This document shows, one piece after another, positions 29,645 through 38,555 of a stretch of 64,000 bases of DNA. A program made the translations under genes and the position numbers. How positions within the stretch are numbered: position 1 is the stretch's first letter; every line of letters begins with the position of its first letter. Under the pieces are notes generated by a model. It ran no database searches. It had not been told where the DNA came from and saw only the letters and a program-made list of their open reading frames with translations. Source of the stretch: Kushneria konosiri. GTDB taxonomy: Bacteria; Pseudomonadota; Gammaproteobacteria; Pseudomonadales; Halomonadaceae. The stretch spans positions 3,520,632 through 3,584,631 of the forward strand of contig NZ_CP021323.1 of NCBI RefSeq assembly GCF_002155145.1, written 5' to 3'.

Positions 29645-30507
29645 CCCAGCCGCAGCAATGCCACTCCGCACAGAATAATCACCCCGACCACCAGCCGCTG
29701 ACGGCTCAGGCGCTCGCCCAGAAAGAGCGACGAAATCGCGAGCGCAAACAGCACGCTGGATTCACGCAGCGCCGCCACCAGTGCGATCGGCGCCTGACTC
29801 ATCGCCCAGATGGTCGCTCCGTAGGCGGCCATCGACATTGCCCCACCCAACAGCCCGACACGGTAATGCCCCGCAATGGCCGCCAGCGTCTGACGCCCGC
29901 GCATGGCCCATAGCAAAAGCCCCATGCACAGCCCATTGAGCGCAAAAAGCCAGAACACATAGCCAATGGCATCGTGATTGGCACGGGCACCCAGCCCATC
30001 ACTGAGCGTATAGGAGGCGATGAAGGCAGACGTCACAAGGGCACTGGTCAGTCCGGCGCGCGGCAGATTTTTGCTGCCGGCACCGCGCACGGCCATCCAC
30101 CAGATCCCGCCTGTCAGCAGCATTACTCCAACATAGCCGGTCAGTGAGGGCTGATCCCACAGTGCCATCAGCCCGACCAGCGCCACAATCAAGGGTGCTG
30201 ACCCTCGCGCGATGGGATATACCTGCCCGAAATCGCCGCTGGCATAGGCCCGCGCCAGAAACACGTTATAGCCCACATGCAAAACGGCCGAGAGCAGAAG
30301 CCAGGGCCAGGCCGCTGCAACAGGAACGCTGACGGTGGGCAGCATGACCAGCGCCAGAATGCCTGCACCTACCTGGATCAGCGTGACCGCCAGCAGCCGA
30401 TCAAGCCCCACGCGCACCAGCGCATTCCAGCCGGCGTGCAGTGCGGCAGCGCACAGGACAATGGCAAAAACGTGTGCGCTCACCGGCCTGAACCGCCGGT
30501 GTGACAT
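29641..30507 (-). CDS. EamA/DMT-family transporter
   Basis: 288 residues from the ATG at 30507, 10 nt after the oxidase gene; the open frame extending into that gene is rejected. About ten membrane helices in two EamA halves, with ALHAGWNALVR near the start and the typical ending LGERLSRQRLVVGVIILCG. DMT proteins of this type export amino acids or metabolites. Being the last gene of the polyamine run, it may export a polyamine, GABA or a related product; this is inference from context only. Confidence 0.85.
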   Translation of the reverse strand: MSHRRFRPVSAHVFAIVLCAAALHAGWNALVRVGLDRLLAVTLIQVGAGILALVMLPTVSVPVAAAWPWLLLSAVLHVGYNVFLARAYASGDFGQVYPIARGSAPLIVALVGLMALWDQPSLTGYVGVMLLTGGIWWMAVRGAGSKNLPRAGLTSALVTSAFIASYTLSDGLGARANHDAIGYVFWLFALNGLCMGLLLWAMRGRQTLAAIAGHYRVGLLGGAMSMAAYGATIWAMSQAPIALVAALRESSVLFALAISSLFLGERLSRQRLVVGVIILCGVALLRLG

Positions 30508-30517
30508 GGCGCCGCCA

Positions 30518-31825
30518 TCACACGCCCAACCGGTCGCGCAGCGCGTAGTACCAGGCGCCCATGGCGGAAAACGGCACGGCAAAGCGTCGCCCTCCGGGGA
30601 ACGGCAGGTGACGGATATTGACAAAGGCGTCAAAGCGCGCACTGTCGCCCTTGATGATTTCTCCCACCAGCCGTCCGGCCAGATGCGAAGCCGTCACCCC
30701 GTGCCCGGAGTAGCCCTGAGCGTAATAGACGTTATGGTTGAGTCGCCCGAACTGCGGCAGTCGATTCAGCGTCAGTAGAAAATTGCCACTCCAGGCGTAA
30801 TCGATTCTGACGTTTTCAAGCTCGGGAAAGGTCTTCAAAAGCTTGGGGCGAATGGCCCCTTCAATGCTTTCCGGGTCGCCACCGCCGTAGGTCACGCCGC
30901 CACCGTAAATCAGCCGGCGTTCGCCAGAGAGACGGTAGTAGTCGAGCAGATAGTTGCTGTCCTCGACGGCACGATCGGTGGGCAAAAGCCGCTGCGCGGT
31001 CGCTTCATCAAGCACTTCAGTGGCGATGACCTGGGTGCCGCAGGGCATGGAGCGATCCGCCAGTTCAGGCACAACATCGCCCAGGTAGGCATTGCCGGCG
31101 ATGACCGCGCGCTCGGCCTCGATCACACCCCCGGCGGTATGCACCTTCACTCGCTCGCCGTGCTCGAGGCGCGTCATGGGCGAGTGCTCGAAAATCACAC
31201 CGCCAAGGGACTCAAACGCCGCGGCCTGTCCCAGCACAAGATTGAGCGGATGCAGATGGCCACCGGAGTGATCAAGCAGCGCGCCCTTATACCGCGCGCT
31301 GCCGATCTCGCGGCGATAGGCATCGCCCTCCAGCAGTTCCAGCGTCTTGTGGCCGTATTTTTCCCACAGTGTCTTGTGGTGTCTGAGCGCATCCAGCTGT
31401 TTGTCATTGCAGGCGGCAAAGAGATTGCCGTTTTTGAGATCGCACTGAATGGCGTACTGCTCGATACGCTCGTGGATGATGCGATTGCCCTCGAAGGCCA
31501 TGTCACCGAGCGCCCGGGCAGAGGCTTCCCCAAAGCGCGCCTCGATCATGTCCATGTCGCGGCTATAGCTGTTAACAATCTGCCCACCATTGCGACCGCT
31601 CGCCCCAAAACCGACGTGCTGCGCCTCAAGCACCGCGACGCGAAAGCCCTGCTCGGCCAGATGCAGGGCGCTTGAGAGACCGGTGAAGCCGGCGCCGACC
31701 ACACAGACATCCACGCTTTGATGACCGACAAGCGCCGGCCGCTCGGGTGCCGGATTCATGGTGGCGGCATAGAGCGAGCGGGTGTGGCCGTCGCGGTGAT
31801 TTGATGCAGATTCAGACTGGGTCAT
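30518..31825 (-). CDS. puuB: Gamma-glutamylputrescine oxidoreductase-like FAD protein (PuuB/PauB copy 1)
   Basis: 435 residues of the DAO/GlcD-like amine oxidase family. FAD-binding VVGAGFTGLSSALHLAE is at about residues 42-58, then GRNGGQIVNSYS, and the C-terminal YYAQGYSGHGVT. PuuB/PauB oxidises gamma-glutamylpolyamines to the aldehyde in the gamma-glutamylation route. It lies 46 nt after a PotF-like gene. A second, clearly different copy sits at 38556-39827; the two share the layout but differ in about half of their residues by eye. Confidence 0.88.
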   Translation of the reverse strand: MTQSESASNHRDGHTRSLYAATMNPAPERPALVGHQSVDVCVVGAGFTGLSSALHLAEQGFRVAVLEAQHVGFGASGRNGGQIVNSYSRDMDMIEARFGEASARALGDMAFEGNRIIHERIEQYAIQCDLKNGNLFAACNDKQLDALRHHKTLWEKYGHKTLELLEGDAYRREIGSARYKGALLDHSGGHLHPLNLVLGQAAAFESLGGVIFEHSPMTRLEHGERVKVHTAGGVIEAERAVIAGNAYLGDVVPELADRSMPCGTQVIATEVLDEATAQRLLPTDRAVEDSNYLLDYYRLSGERRLIYGGGVTYGGGDPESIEGAIRPKLLKTFPELENVRIDYAWSGNFLLTLNRLPQFGRLNHNVYYAQGYSGHGVTASHLAGRLVGEIIKGDSARFDAFVNIRHLPFPGGRRFAVPFSAMGAWYYALRDRLGV

Positions 31826-31871
31826 GACGTTTTACCGTACATCACGGCCCGAGGTGTCGGGCCGTTGTGGT

Positions 31872-32948
31872 TTAGCGACTGCGCATTTCATTGTTGAGCT
31901 GCGAAAGCGTCCCGAGCTGCGCCTTGTCGATCAGGGGGACAAACACCAGTCGTGAGCGCTCTTTCTCACTGAGCGCCGAAGGCGGTTGTTTCAAGGCGTC
32001 GTCAAGCTGATCGAGTGCCGCCGCATTGGGGGTCGCATAAAAGGTGTAATTACTGATGCGCGCAGCCACATCCGGGCGCAGGGTATAGGCAATGAACGCC
32101 TGCGCAAGCTCTGGATGCGGCGCCCGCTTCGGGATCACCAGCGTATCGATACCGCGCTGACTGCCCTCCTCGGGCACGAAAAAGCGCAGGTGACCGTAGG
32201 TCTCCGGGTCCTCGGCCTGACGCCAGGCAAGATCGCCGTTATAGGTCATGCCCATGGCGCTGACACCGCGCACGATCTGATCGATGGTCGCGGTGCTATC
32301 GATAAAGCCGATGAAGTTCGAGCGGCTTTTGGTCTCCATCAGTTGCCGCGCGCTGGCGATCCACTGATCCCTTTGCGTGCAGTCAAAGCCGTAGCCCAGT
32401 GAGGCACAGGCAGCGCCGAACAGCACCTGCGGATCACCGCCCAGCAGGGTAAAGGGCGCCTGCGCATTCACCTCGGGATCAAACAGCGCCGACCAGCTGC
32501 GCGGTACGTCATCCAGTACCCGCGAATCAAAGACAATACCGGTCACGCCCCATTGATAGGGCACGCTGTAACGATTGCCCGGATCATAGGCAGGGTCCTG
32601 AAACTCCGGCAAAAGGTTCTCAAGGCCCGGCAGCCTGTCATGGTCCAGCGTCTGGATGAGATCGGCAGCGATCAGGCGTGGGACAAAATAGTCGGTGGGG
32701 ACAACAACATCGTACTGGGCATCACCGCCACTGCGCAGCTTGGTGAACATCTCGGCGTTGGAGGTAAAAAAGTTCTGCACGACACGCACGTCATATTCGC
32801 GCTCGAAATCCTCCACCACCTGCGGTGGCATGTACTCCGTCCAGTTAAAGAGATAAAGCGTATCGCCCCGCTCTTCGCCGGCACTGGCGGCCAGACTTAC
32901 ACCGGCCAGCATCAGGGCGCTGGTTCGCCACCACCATGATCGCGTCAT
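31872..32948 (-). CDS. Polyamine ABC transporter periplasmic binding protein (PotF-like, copy 2)
   Basis: 358 residues from the ATG at 32948 with AGGGAA 7 nt upstream; an ATG at 32969 is an alternative. Signal peptide to about residue 23 (SLAASA), then the PotD/PotF motif LYLFNWTEYMPP and QYDVVVPTDYFVPRL. The cysteines in FGAACASLGYGFDCTQ could form a disulfide. Such proteins deliver putrescine or spermidine to an ABC permease. No permease follows it, so it probably shares the permeases encoded at 35600-38487 and widens their substrate range (inference). Confidence 0.9.
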   Translation of the reverse strand: MTRSWWWRTSALMLAGVSLAASAGEERGDTLYLFNWTEYMPPQVVEDFEREYDVRVVQNFFTSNAEMFTKLRSGGDAQYDVVVPTDYFVPRLIAADLIQTLDHDRLPGLENLLPEFQDPAYDPGNRYSVPYQWGVTGIVFDSRVLDDVPRSWSALFDPEVNAQAPFTLLGGDPQVLFGAACASLGYGFDCTQRDQWIASARQLMETKSRSNFIGFIDSTATIDQIVRGVSAMGMTYNGDLAWRQAEDPETYGHLRFFVPEEGSQRGIDTLVIPKRAPHPELAQAFIAYTLRPDVAARISNYTFYATPNAAALDQLDDALKQPPSALSEKERSRLVFVPLIDKAQLGTLSQLNNEMRSR

Positions 32949-32995
32949 TATATCGTTCCCTGCCTTCATCGTTTGTTGTTGTGCCCGGATCGCGA

Positions 32996-33014
32996 GGCAT
33001 CAGGGCCTGATGCC
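32996..33014. repeat. Intercistronic hairpin between the PuuA gene and PotF-like copy 2
   Basis: GGCATCAG (32996-33003) and CTGATGCC (33007-33014) are perfect 8-bp arms around a 3-nt loop, just after the synthetase stop in the minus-strand transcript. There is no T-run, so processing or partial termination is more likely than full termination. Confidence 0.5.
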
Positions 33015-33027
33015 CGTTTAACAGGGC

Positions 33028-34395
33028 CTAGACCCGCAGCAGCAGATGCTCGCGCTCCCACGAGCTGATCACCCGGTAATAGGCCAGATGCTCGGCACGC
33101 TTGACCGCCAGATAGCTCTTGACGAAGCGCTCGCCGAGCACATCTGCCAGCGCCTCACAGGCATCGAGGGCATCCAGTGCCGGACCGACATCATTGGGCA
33201 GCGCCACACCACCGGTCCAGGCGGTGCCGGTCAGCGGCGGGCGCGCCTGAAGCCGGCTCATCATGCCCAGATAGCCGCAGGCCAGCGAGGCGGCCATCAC
33301 CAGGTACGGGTTGGCATCGGCGCCGGGCAGACGATTTTCCACTCGCGTCGCCTCGGCGTTGCCGACCGGTACCCGCAGCCCCACGGTGCGATTGTCATAC
33401 CCCCACTCGACATTGGTGGGCGCAGAGCCGCCGTATTCATTGGGCATCAACCGCCGCCAGGAATTGACGTTGGGAGCAAAGAACGGCATGGCAGCCGGCA
33501 TCCAGGTCTGCAGCCCGCCGATATAGTTCATGAAAAGCTCACTGGGCTGGCCGTTGTCACCGGCAAACAGGTTTTCCCCGGTTTCGGCATCCACCAGACT
33601 CTGATGCAGGTGCATGGCACTGCCCGGCTCATTGGCCATGGGCTTGGCCATGAAGGTGGCATACATGCCGTGACGCAGCGCGGTCTCGCGCAGGGTACGC
33701 TTGAAGATCACCACCTGATCGGCCAGATAAAGCGGATCGCCGTGCTGGAAGTTGACCTCCATCTGTCCGGCGCCCTCTTCGTGGATGAGGGTATCAATGT
33801 CGAGCTGCTGCGCCTCGCAGTAGTCGTACATCTCCTCAAACAGCGGGTCAAATTCGTTGACGGCATCGATGGAAAACGACTGGCGCCCGCTCTCCTGTCG
33901 TCCGGAACGCCCGATCGGCGGCTCCAGCGGATAGTCGGGATCGGTATTGGTCTTGACCAGATAGAACTCGACTTCGGGGGCGATGACCGGCTTCCAGCCG
34001 CGGGCCTCATAAAGGGCCAGCACCCGCTTCAGAACATGGCGCGGCGCGATTTCAACCGGCTCGCCGTTCATGTAATAACAGTCGTGAATGATCTGGGCAG
34101 TGGGGTCTTCCGCCCAGGGCACGAGGTAGGCCGCCGCCGGGTCGGCTATCAGCTGCATGTCGAGCTCGGCGGCGTTCCAGAAGCGCAGGGCCTCATCATC
34201 GGGATAGCCACCGGTGACCGACTGGATAAAGATCGAGTCCGGCAGGCGCGGCCGCCCGCCGTTGAGATACTTGCCGGCCGGCATGATCTTGCCCTTCAAA
34301 ATGCCGGTCAGATCGCTGACCAGACACTCCACCTCGGTGATGCGATGCTCTTCAAACCAGTCCGTCAGTACTACCGGATGATGCTTTAGCGTCAT
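33028..34395 (-). CDS. puuA: Gamma-glutamylpolyamine synthetase (PuuA/PauA type)
   Basis: 455 residues of the glutamine synthetase superfamily. N-terminal ECLVSDLTGILKGKIMP, metal ligands E141/E143 in PEVEF, E213 in GQMEVN, H262 in MHLH, and E353/R355 in RVENR followed by the intact ADANPYL. The enzyme uses ATP to attach glutamate to putrescine or longer polyamines, the first step of the gamma-glutamylation route. Neighbours on both sides are PotF-type binding proteins and the PuuB-type oxidases. The later pathway enzymes PuuC/PauC and PuuD/PauD are not in this window. Confidence 0.92.
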   Translation of the reverse strand: MTLKHHPVVLTDWFEEHRITEVECLVSDLTGILKGKIMPAGKYLNGGRPRLPDSIFIQSVTGGYPDDEALRFWNAAELDMQLIADPAAAYLVPWAEDPTAQIIHDCYYMNGEPVEIAPRHVLKRVLALYEARGWKPVIAPEVEFYLVKTNTDPDYPLEPPIGRSGRQESGRQSFSIDAVNEFDPLFEEMYDYCEAQQLDIDTLIHEEGAGQMEVNFQHGDPLYLADQVVIFKRTLRETALRHGMYATFMAKPMANEPGSAMHLHQSLVDAETGENLFAGDNGQPSELFMNYIGGLQTWMPAAMPFFAPNVNSWRRLMPNEYGGSAPTNVEWGYDNRTVGLRVPVGNAEATRVENRLPGADANPYLVMAASLACGYLGMMSRLQARPPLTGTAWTGGVALPNDVGPALDALDACEALADVLGERFVKSYLAVKRAEHLAYYRVISSWEREHLLLRV

Positions 34396-34472
34396 GTCGG
34401 CCTCCCCAGCCGAGCCTGATCACAGGCATGAAAGGGACTGCCCGCCTGATGACAGACAGCCCGTCACGCGCC

Positions 34473-35543
34473 TTAACGTGACTGCACTTCATTCCACAGC
34501 TGCTGATAGCGCTGCAGGTCCTTGCCCGACAGCGTCGGCGTGAACTTCAGCCGTGCCATGTCTTCATCGCTGGGCAATGACGGCGGCTGCTTGAGCACTT
34601 CCTCAAGGTTCGCCACCGCTGCTTCGTTGGGCGTGGAGTAGAACGTGTAATTCGACAGCTGCGCACCGACCTCGGCGTCCAGAATGAAGTTGATGAACTT
34701 GTGCGCCAGCTCGGGATGCGGGGCGCGTGCCGGAATCACCATGTTATCCACCCAGAGCTCCGAGCCCTCCTTCGGGATCACGAATTCGGTGTTGGCGTAG
34801 CCTTCCGGGTCATCTTCCCGGTACTGCAGATAGTCGCCGTTGTAGGTCACCCCGAGTGTATTCACACCGCGTGATACCTGTCCCAGCACCGGGGTGGAAT
34901 CGGTAAAGCCGGTAAAATTGGTGCGATGCTTGGTCTTGAGCATCAGTTTGGCTGCCTCGACCATGTCCTGCTGATCGGTGCAGTTGTAGGGCTTGCCCAG
35001 AAACGCGCACGCTGCGCCAAACATGACCTGACCATCCTTGAGCATTGAAAACGGCTGATCAGGGTTGGCCGACTCATCAAAGACCATTGACCAGCTCGGC
35101 GCTGCCTCCGGGAAGGTTTTGGTATTGATGATCAACCCGGTAGACCCCCACAGATAGGGCGCGCTGTACTGATTATCCGGGTCGTAGGGCGGGTTGACGA
35201 AGCGCGACATCAGATTGGACATGTTGGGCAGCTGCGACTTGTCCAGCGGCTGCAAAAGCCCTGCCTCGATCATGCGAGGTACGAAATAGTTCGTGGGCAC
35301 CACGATGTCATACTGTGATACGCCACCGGCCTGCAGCTTGGAATACATCTCCCCCAGCGAGCCGTAGTAGTTCTGCACCACTTCCACGTCGTATTGCTTC
35401 TCGAACGCCTCGATGATCTCCGGATCCATGTAATCGGTCCAGTTGAACACGTAGAGACGCTCGGCCGCGCCGGCGGTACTTGAGAACATGGCGGCGGCAA
35501 TGGCACCGGCCAGCAGTGCCGGGCGGGATGAAAATAGAGTCAT
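34473..35543 (-). CDS. potF: Polyamine ABC transporter periplasmic binding protein (PotF/SpuD-like, copy 1)
   Basis: 356 residues. Signal peptide to about residue 26 (SSTAGA), then RLYVFNWTDYMDPE and QYDIVVPTNYFVPRM, the PotF/SpuD features. A cysteine pair occurs in FGAACAFLGKPYNCTD, as in copy 2. It binds putrescine or spermidine in the periplasm. It follows the two permease genes by 56 nt and is the most likely cognate binding protein of the transporter at 35600-38487. Confidence 0.93.
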   Translation of the reverse strand: MTLFSSRPALLAGAIAAAMFSSTAGAAERLYVFNWTDYMDPEIIEAFEKQYDVEVVQNYYGSLGEMYSKLQAGGVSQYDIVVPTNYFVPRMIEAGLLQPLDKSQLPNMSNLMSRFVNPPYDPDNQYSAPYLWGSTGLIINTKTFPEAAPSWSMVFDESANPDQPFSMLKDGQVMFGAACAFLGKPYNCTDQQDMVEAAKLMLKTKHRTNFTGFTDSTPVLGQVSRGVNTLGVTYNGDYLQYREDDPEGYANTEFVIPKEGSELWVDNMVIPARAPHPELAHKFINFILDAEVGAQLSNYTFYSTPNEAAVANLEEVLKQPPSLPSDEDMARLKFTPTLSGKDLQRYQQLWNEVQSR

Positions 35544-35599
35544 TGGCGGGTCCCCTGAATGATCATGGTATGGCGTTTTTTATAAGACCGACGCCACGC

Positions 35600-36394
35600 T
35601 TACACGCGGCGACGGTTGAACAGCAGACTCAGTACGGCCACCAGTGCTACCGAGGCAATCATCAGCGTAGCAATGGCATTGATCTCCGGCGAAATACCGC
35701 GACGTATGGCGCCCCAGATATAGATCGGCAGCGTCGCGCTTTCCGGCCCCGCCGTAAAGAAGCTGATGACGAAATCATCCACCGACAGCGTAAACGACAG
35801 GAAAAAGGCCGATAGCAGTGCCGGCTTGAGCGTCGGCAAAATGAAATGCAGCATCCGCTGCCAGGGGCTGGCGTAGAGATCCTTTGCGGCATCAAAAAGC
35901 GTCGCATCCAGCCCCACAAAGCGGGAGTAGACAATCAACGCCACGAACGGAATCTGAAAGGTCACATGGGCAATCACCATGGTCCCAAGCCCTGGCGACA
36001 GCAGTCCGGTCAGGCGATGAATCTGCACGAAAAACGCCATGTCGGCGATACCGAAGACGATGTCGGGCATCACGATCGGCAGGTAAATCAGTACGATCAA
36101 AAGCCCGAGCCGGCGTGCCCGATGCTTGTAAAGCCCGTAACCGATCATCGCACCCAGAATGACGGCAATGATCGAGGAAATAACCGCCAGCAGCAGCGTA
36201 TGGCTGATGGCGTTGATCACCACATCATTGTGCATCAAGCGGTCATACCAGCGCAGCGAAAAGCCACCCCAGCGCGCCGAGGTATTGATGCTGTTGAACG
36301 AAAACACCATCACCACCAAAAGCGGCGCGTAAAGAAAAATCAGCGTCAGCCACCAGAAAACGGCAAGGCCCTTCCTGAAACTCCGGTTTTGCAT
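35600..36394 (-). CDS. potI: Polyamine ABC transporter permease (PotI-like)
   Basis: 264 residues with six membrane helices and the binding-protein-dependent permease loop (VGLDATLFDAAKDLYASPWQ near residue 158) that contacts the ATPase. The end LSVDDFVISFFTAGPESATLPIYIW is typical of PotC/PotI. It is the second permease subunit. It begins 9 nt after the PotH-like gene, and the short spacing supports one operon. Confidence 0.94.
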   Translation of the reverse strand: MQNRSFRKGLAVFWWLTLIFLYAPLLVVMVFSFNSINTSARWGGFSLRWYDRLMHNDVVINAISHTLLLAVISSIIAVILGAMIGYGLYKHRARRLGLLIVLIYLPIVMPDIVFGIADMAFFVQIHRLTGLLSPGLGTMVIAHVTFQIPFVALIVYSRFVGLDATLFDAAKDLYASPWQRMLHFILPTLKPALLSAFFLSFTLSVDDFVISFFTAGPESATLPIYIWGAIRRGISPEINAIATLMIASVALVAVLSLLFNRRRV

Positions 36395-36403
36395 GCCGTT
36401 CTC

Positions 36404-37318
36404 CTAGATCACCATCTCGGTACCACCGCCCAGGCGGCGGCCCATGCGGCGCAGTATCACAAGCCCCAGAAGCGTTGCCAAAAGCATCAGAAGGGCACCG
36501 GCTGCGCCCAGTGGCCAGTTGGCAGCCTCACCGAACTGGCTCGCGACCAGATTGCCCAGCATCTGCGAGCGCCCGCCGCCCAGAAGCTCAGGAATGACGT
36601 ACATGCCAAAGGCCGGGATGGCGACCAGCACGGACCCTGCCAGCAGCCCCGGCAGGGTCTGGGGGAGCACGGCGACAAAAAAGGTCCGCAGCGGTGAGGC
36701 ATAGAGATCGCGCGCCGCCTCGATCTGGGCATGATCGAGCTTTTCGAACGCGGCATACAGCGGCAGCACCATAAAGGGCAAAAAGTTGTAGACCAGCCCC
36801 AGCGTCACGGCAAAATCGGACGGAAAAAGGCCCATATTGGGCGCAATCAGCCCCATGTTTTCCGCCAGCGTTGACAGCGGCGTGCCCGGCGAGAGCAGAT
36901 TCATCCAGCCAAAGGCTCGAATGACCTGATTGGTCCAGGACGGCACCACCACCGCCAGCAGCATGATCGCGCGCAGCCGCGGCCGGCACATGGAGATGTA
37001 CCAGGCGATTGGATAGGCCACCATCACCACCAGCGCCAGCGAGATGACGGACTGAAAGATCGAGCGCCAGAGCGTATAGAGATTGCCCGGGCTCCAGCCC
37101 AGAAAACCAAAGCCGGCCAGATTACGAAAGGCATCCAGCGTCAACGGCATCTGCGGCTGGCCGAAACCGCCGTTGGTCATGAAGGCCACCGACATCAAAT
37201 AGGCACTGGGCAGCACCAGAAAGATAAAAATCCACAGGGCCCCCGGCAGGACGCTCACCAGAAGATGACGGGTCTCCCGACGGCGTCGACGGCGCCAGAC
37301 CGCATCCACCCGGCTCAT
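36404..37318 (-). CDS. potH: Polyamine ABC transporter permease (PotH-like)
   Basis: 304 residues: a basic cytoplasmic start rich in arginine (DAVWRRRRRRETR), six membrane helices, and the EAA-type loop DHAQIEAARDLYASPLRTF near residue 198. It forms the channel with the PotI-like subunit. Its ATG overlaps the stop of the ATPase gene as ATGA. Confidence 0.94.
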   Translation of the reverse strand: MSRVDAVWRRRRRRETRHLLVSVLPGALWIFIFLVLPSAYLMSVAFMTNGGFGQPQMPLTLDAFRNLAGFGFLGWSPGNLYTLWRSIFQSVISLALVVMVAYPIAWYISMCRPRLRAIMLLAVVVPSWTNQVIRAFGWMNLLSPGTPLSTLAENMGLIAPNMGLFPSDFAVTLGLVYNFLPFMVLPLYAAFEKLDHAQIEAARDLYASPLRTFFVAVLPQTLPGLLAGSVLVAIPAFGMYVIPELLGGGRSQMLGNLVASQFGEAANWPLGAAGALLMLLATLLGLVILRRMGRRLGGGTEMVI

Positions 37319-38487
37319 GCGCCCTCCTCGTCGGCCAGCATGACCACATCCTCGGGATAGATTTCGACCTTGACCTCATCACCGACGCGAAAGAGGCGCT
37401 CGCCGGTATTGGAAATTTCGGCAATCAATTCGTTGTGCTGCGCGCCATTTTGATGAGACAGACGATATTCGACGTTGCTGCCACGATAAAAACGCTCAAC
37501 GACGCGACACATGAGAGTATTGAGCTTTTTGCCCGGCTCGACGCTCGGCGCACCGGGCGAGGTCAGCTCCAGCGTTTCCGGGCGAATCAGGGCCACCTTC
37601 CCTTCGCTTTTGTCTTCGGTCTCCAGTGCCCCGATCGGCGTGGTGACCGTCATTCCCTCTCTTGCCGAGATCGGAAACAGATTGTCATGGCCCATGAAGC
37701 GCGCCACGAACAGATTGACCGGGCGCTCATAGACTTCCTGCGGCGTGCCGATCTGCTGAATGACCCCATCGTTTAACACCGCGATGCGATCACTCATGAC
37801 CATGGCCTCTTCCTGGTCATGGGTAACAAACACAAACGTCATGCCCAGTCGCTTTTGCGTGCGCAACAGTTCGACCTGCAGCTGACTGCGAAGCCCGGCA
37901 TCCAGCGCCGAGAGCGGCTCATCAAGCAGCAACACGTCCGGTTCACAGATCAGCGCGCGAGCCAGCGCGATACGCTGTCGCTGACCACCGGAGAGCTGAT
38001 CGACCCGGCGATCCACCAGCGAGCCGAGCTTGATGAACTCGGCGATCTCCGCCACCTTTTGTTCCCGCTCGGCACGCGCCACGCCCCGCATTTTCAGACC
38101 AAAAGCGATGTTGTCGCGCACTGACAGATGTGGAAAGAGCGCATAGGACTGAAAGACCGTATTGACGCTGCGCTTGTGAGGCGGCGTGTCGGTGACATCC
38201 ACCCCGCCAATGGCAAGCGTGCCACCGCTGGGTTCATCCAGACCTGCCAGCATGCGCAAAAGCGTGGTCTTGCCACAGCCGGAGGGGCCCAGCAGCGTAA
38301 AGAATTCTCCGGCGCGAATGTCGAGATCCACGCTTTCCAGCGCCACCACCCCACCCGGATACTCCTTGCGAATGCCTTTCAGGCTAATGGAGGACGCGTC
38401 GCGCGCCGCACTGGCCTCGCTACCCGGGGTGCTCTCGGCTGATGAAAAAGGCCCGCCGGGTGAGGCGGTCGGTGAGCGTTCTGCCAT
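37315..38487 (-). CDS. potG: Polyamine ABC transporter ATP-binding protein (PotG-like)
   Basis: 390 residues. A Ser/Pro/Ala-rich head of about 33 residues precedes the ABC domain: Walker A GPSGCGKT at 67-74, signature LSGGQRQRIALARAL, Walker B DVLLLDEPLSALD and the H-loop FVTHDQEEA. A C-terminal TOBE regulatory domain begins near 280. It energises putrescine/spermidine import. The gene is the first of the ATPase-permease-permease-binding protein block and lies 68 nt after the second oxidase gene. Confidence 0.94.
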   Translation of the reverse strand: MAERSPTASPGGPFSSAESTPGSEASAARDASSISLKGIRKEYPGGVVALESVDLDIRAGEFFTLLGPSGCGKTTLLRMLAGLDEPSGGTLAIGGVDVTDTPPHKRSVNTVFQSYALFPHLSVRDNIAFGLKMRGVARAEREQKVAEIAEFIKLGSLVDRRVDQLSGGQRQRIALARALICEPDVLLLDEPLSALDAGLRSQLQVELLRTQKRLGMTFVFVTHDQEEAMVMSDRIAVLNDGVIQQIGTPQEVYERPVNLFVARFMGHDNLFPISAREGMTVTTPIGALETEDKSEGKVALIRPETLELTSPGAPSVEPGKKLNTLMCRVVERFYRGSNVEYRLSHQNGAQHNELIAEISNTGERLFRVGDEVKVEIYPEDVVMLADEEGA

Positions 38488-38555
38488 CGAGCAGTGTCCC
38501 CCTGATCATTGTCTGTTCGTGTGATTCGGGCATCGAATGTCGGCGCAATGGCGCC

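Noticed and set aside
33046..34389. 447-codon open frame on the plus strand opposite the PuuA-type gene
   Set aside because: It mirrors a complete glutamine synthetase-family gene with all metal ligands; the antisense product has no domain features and results from GC-rich codon use.
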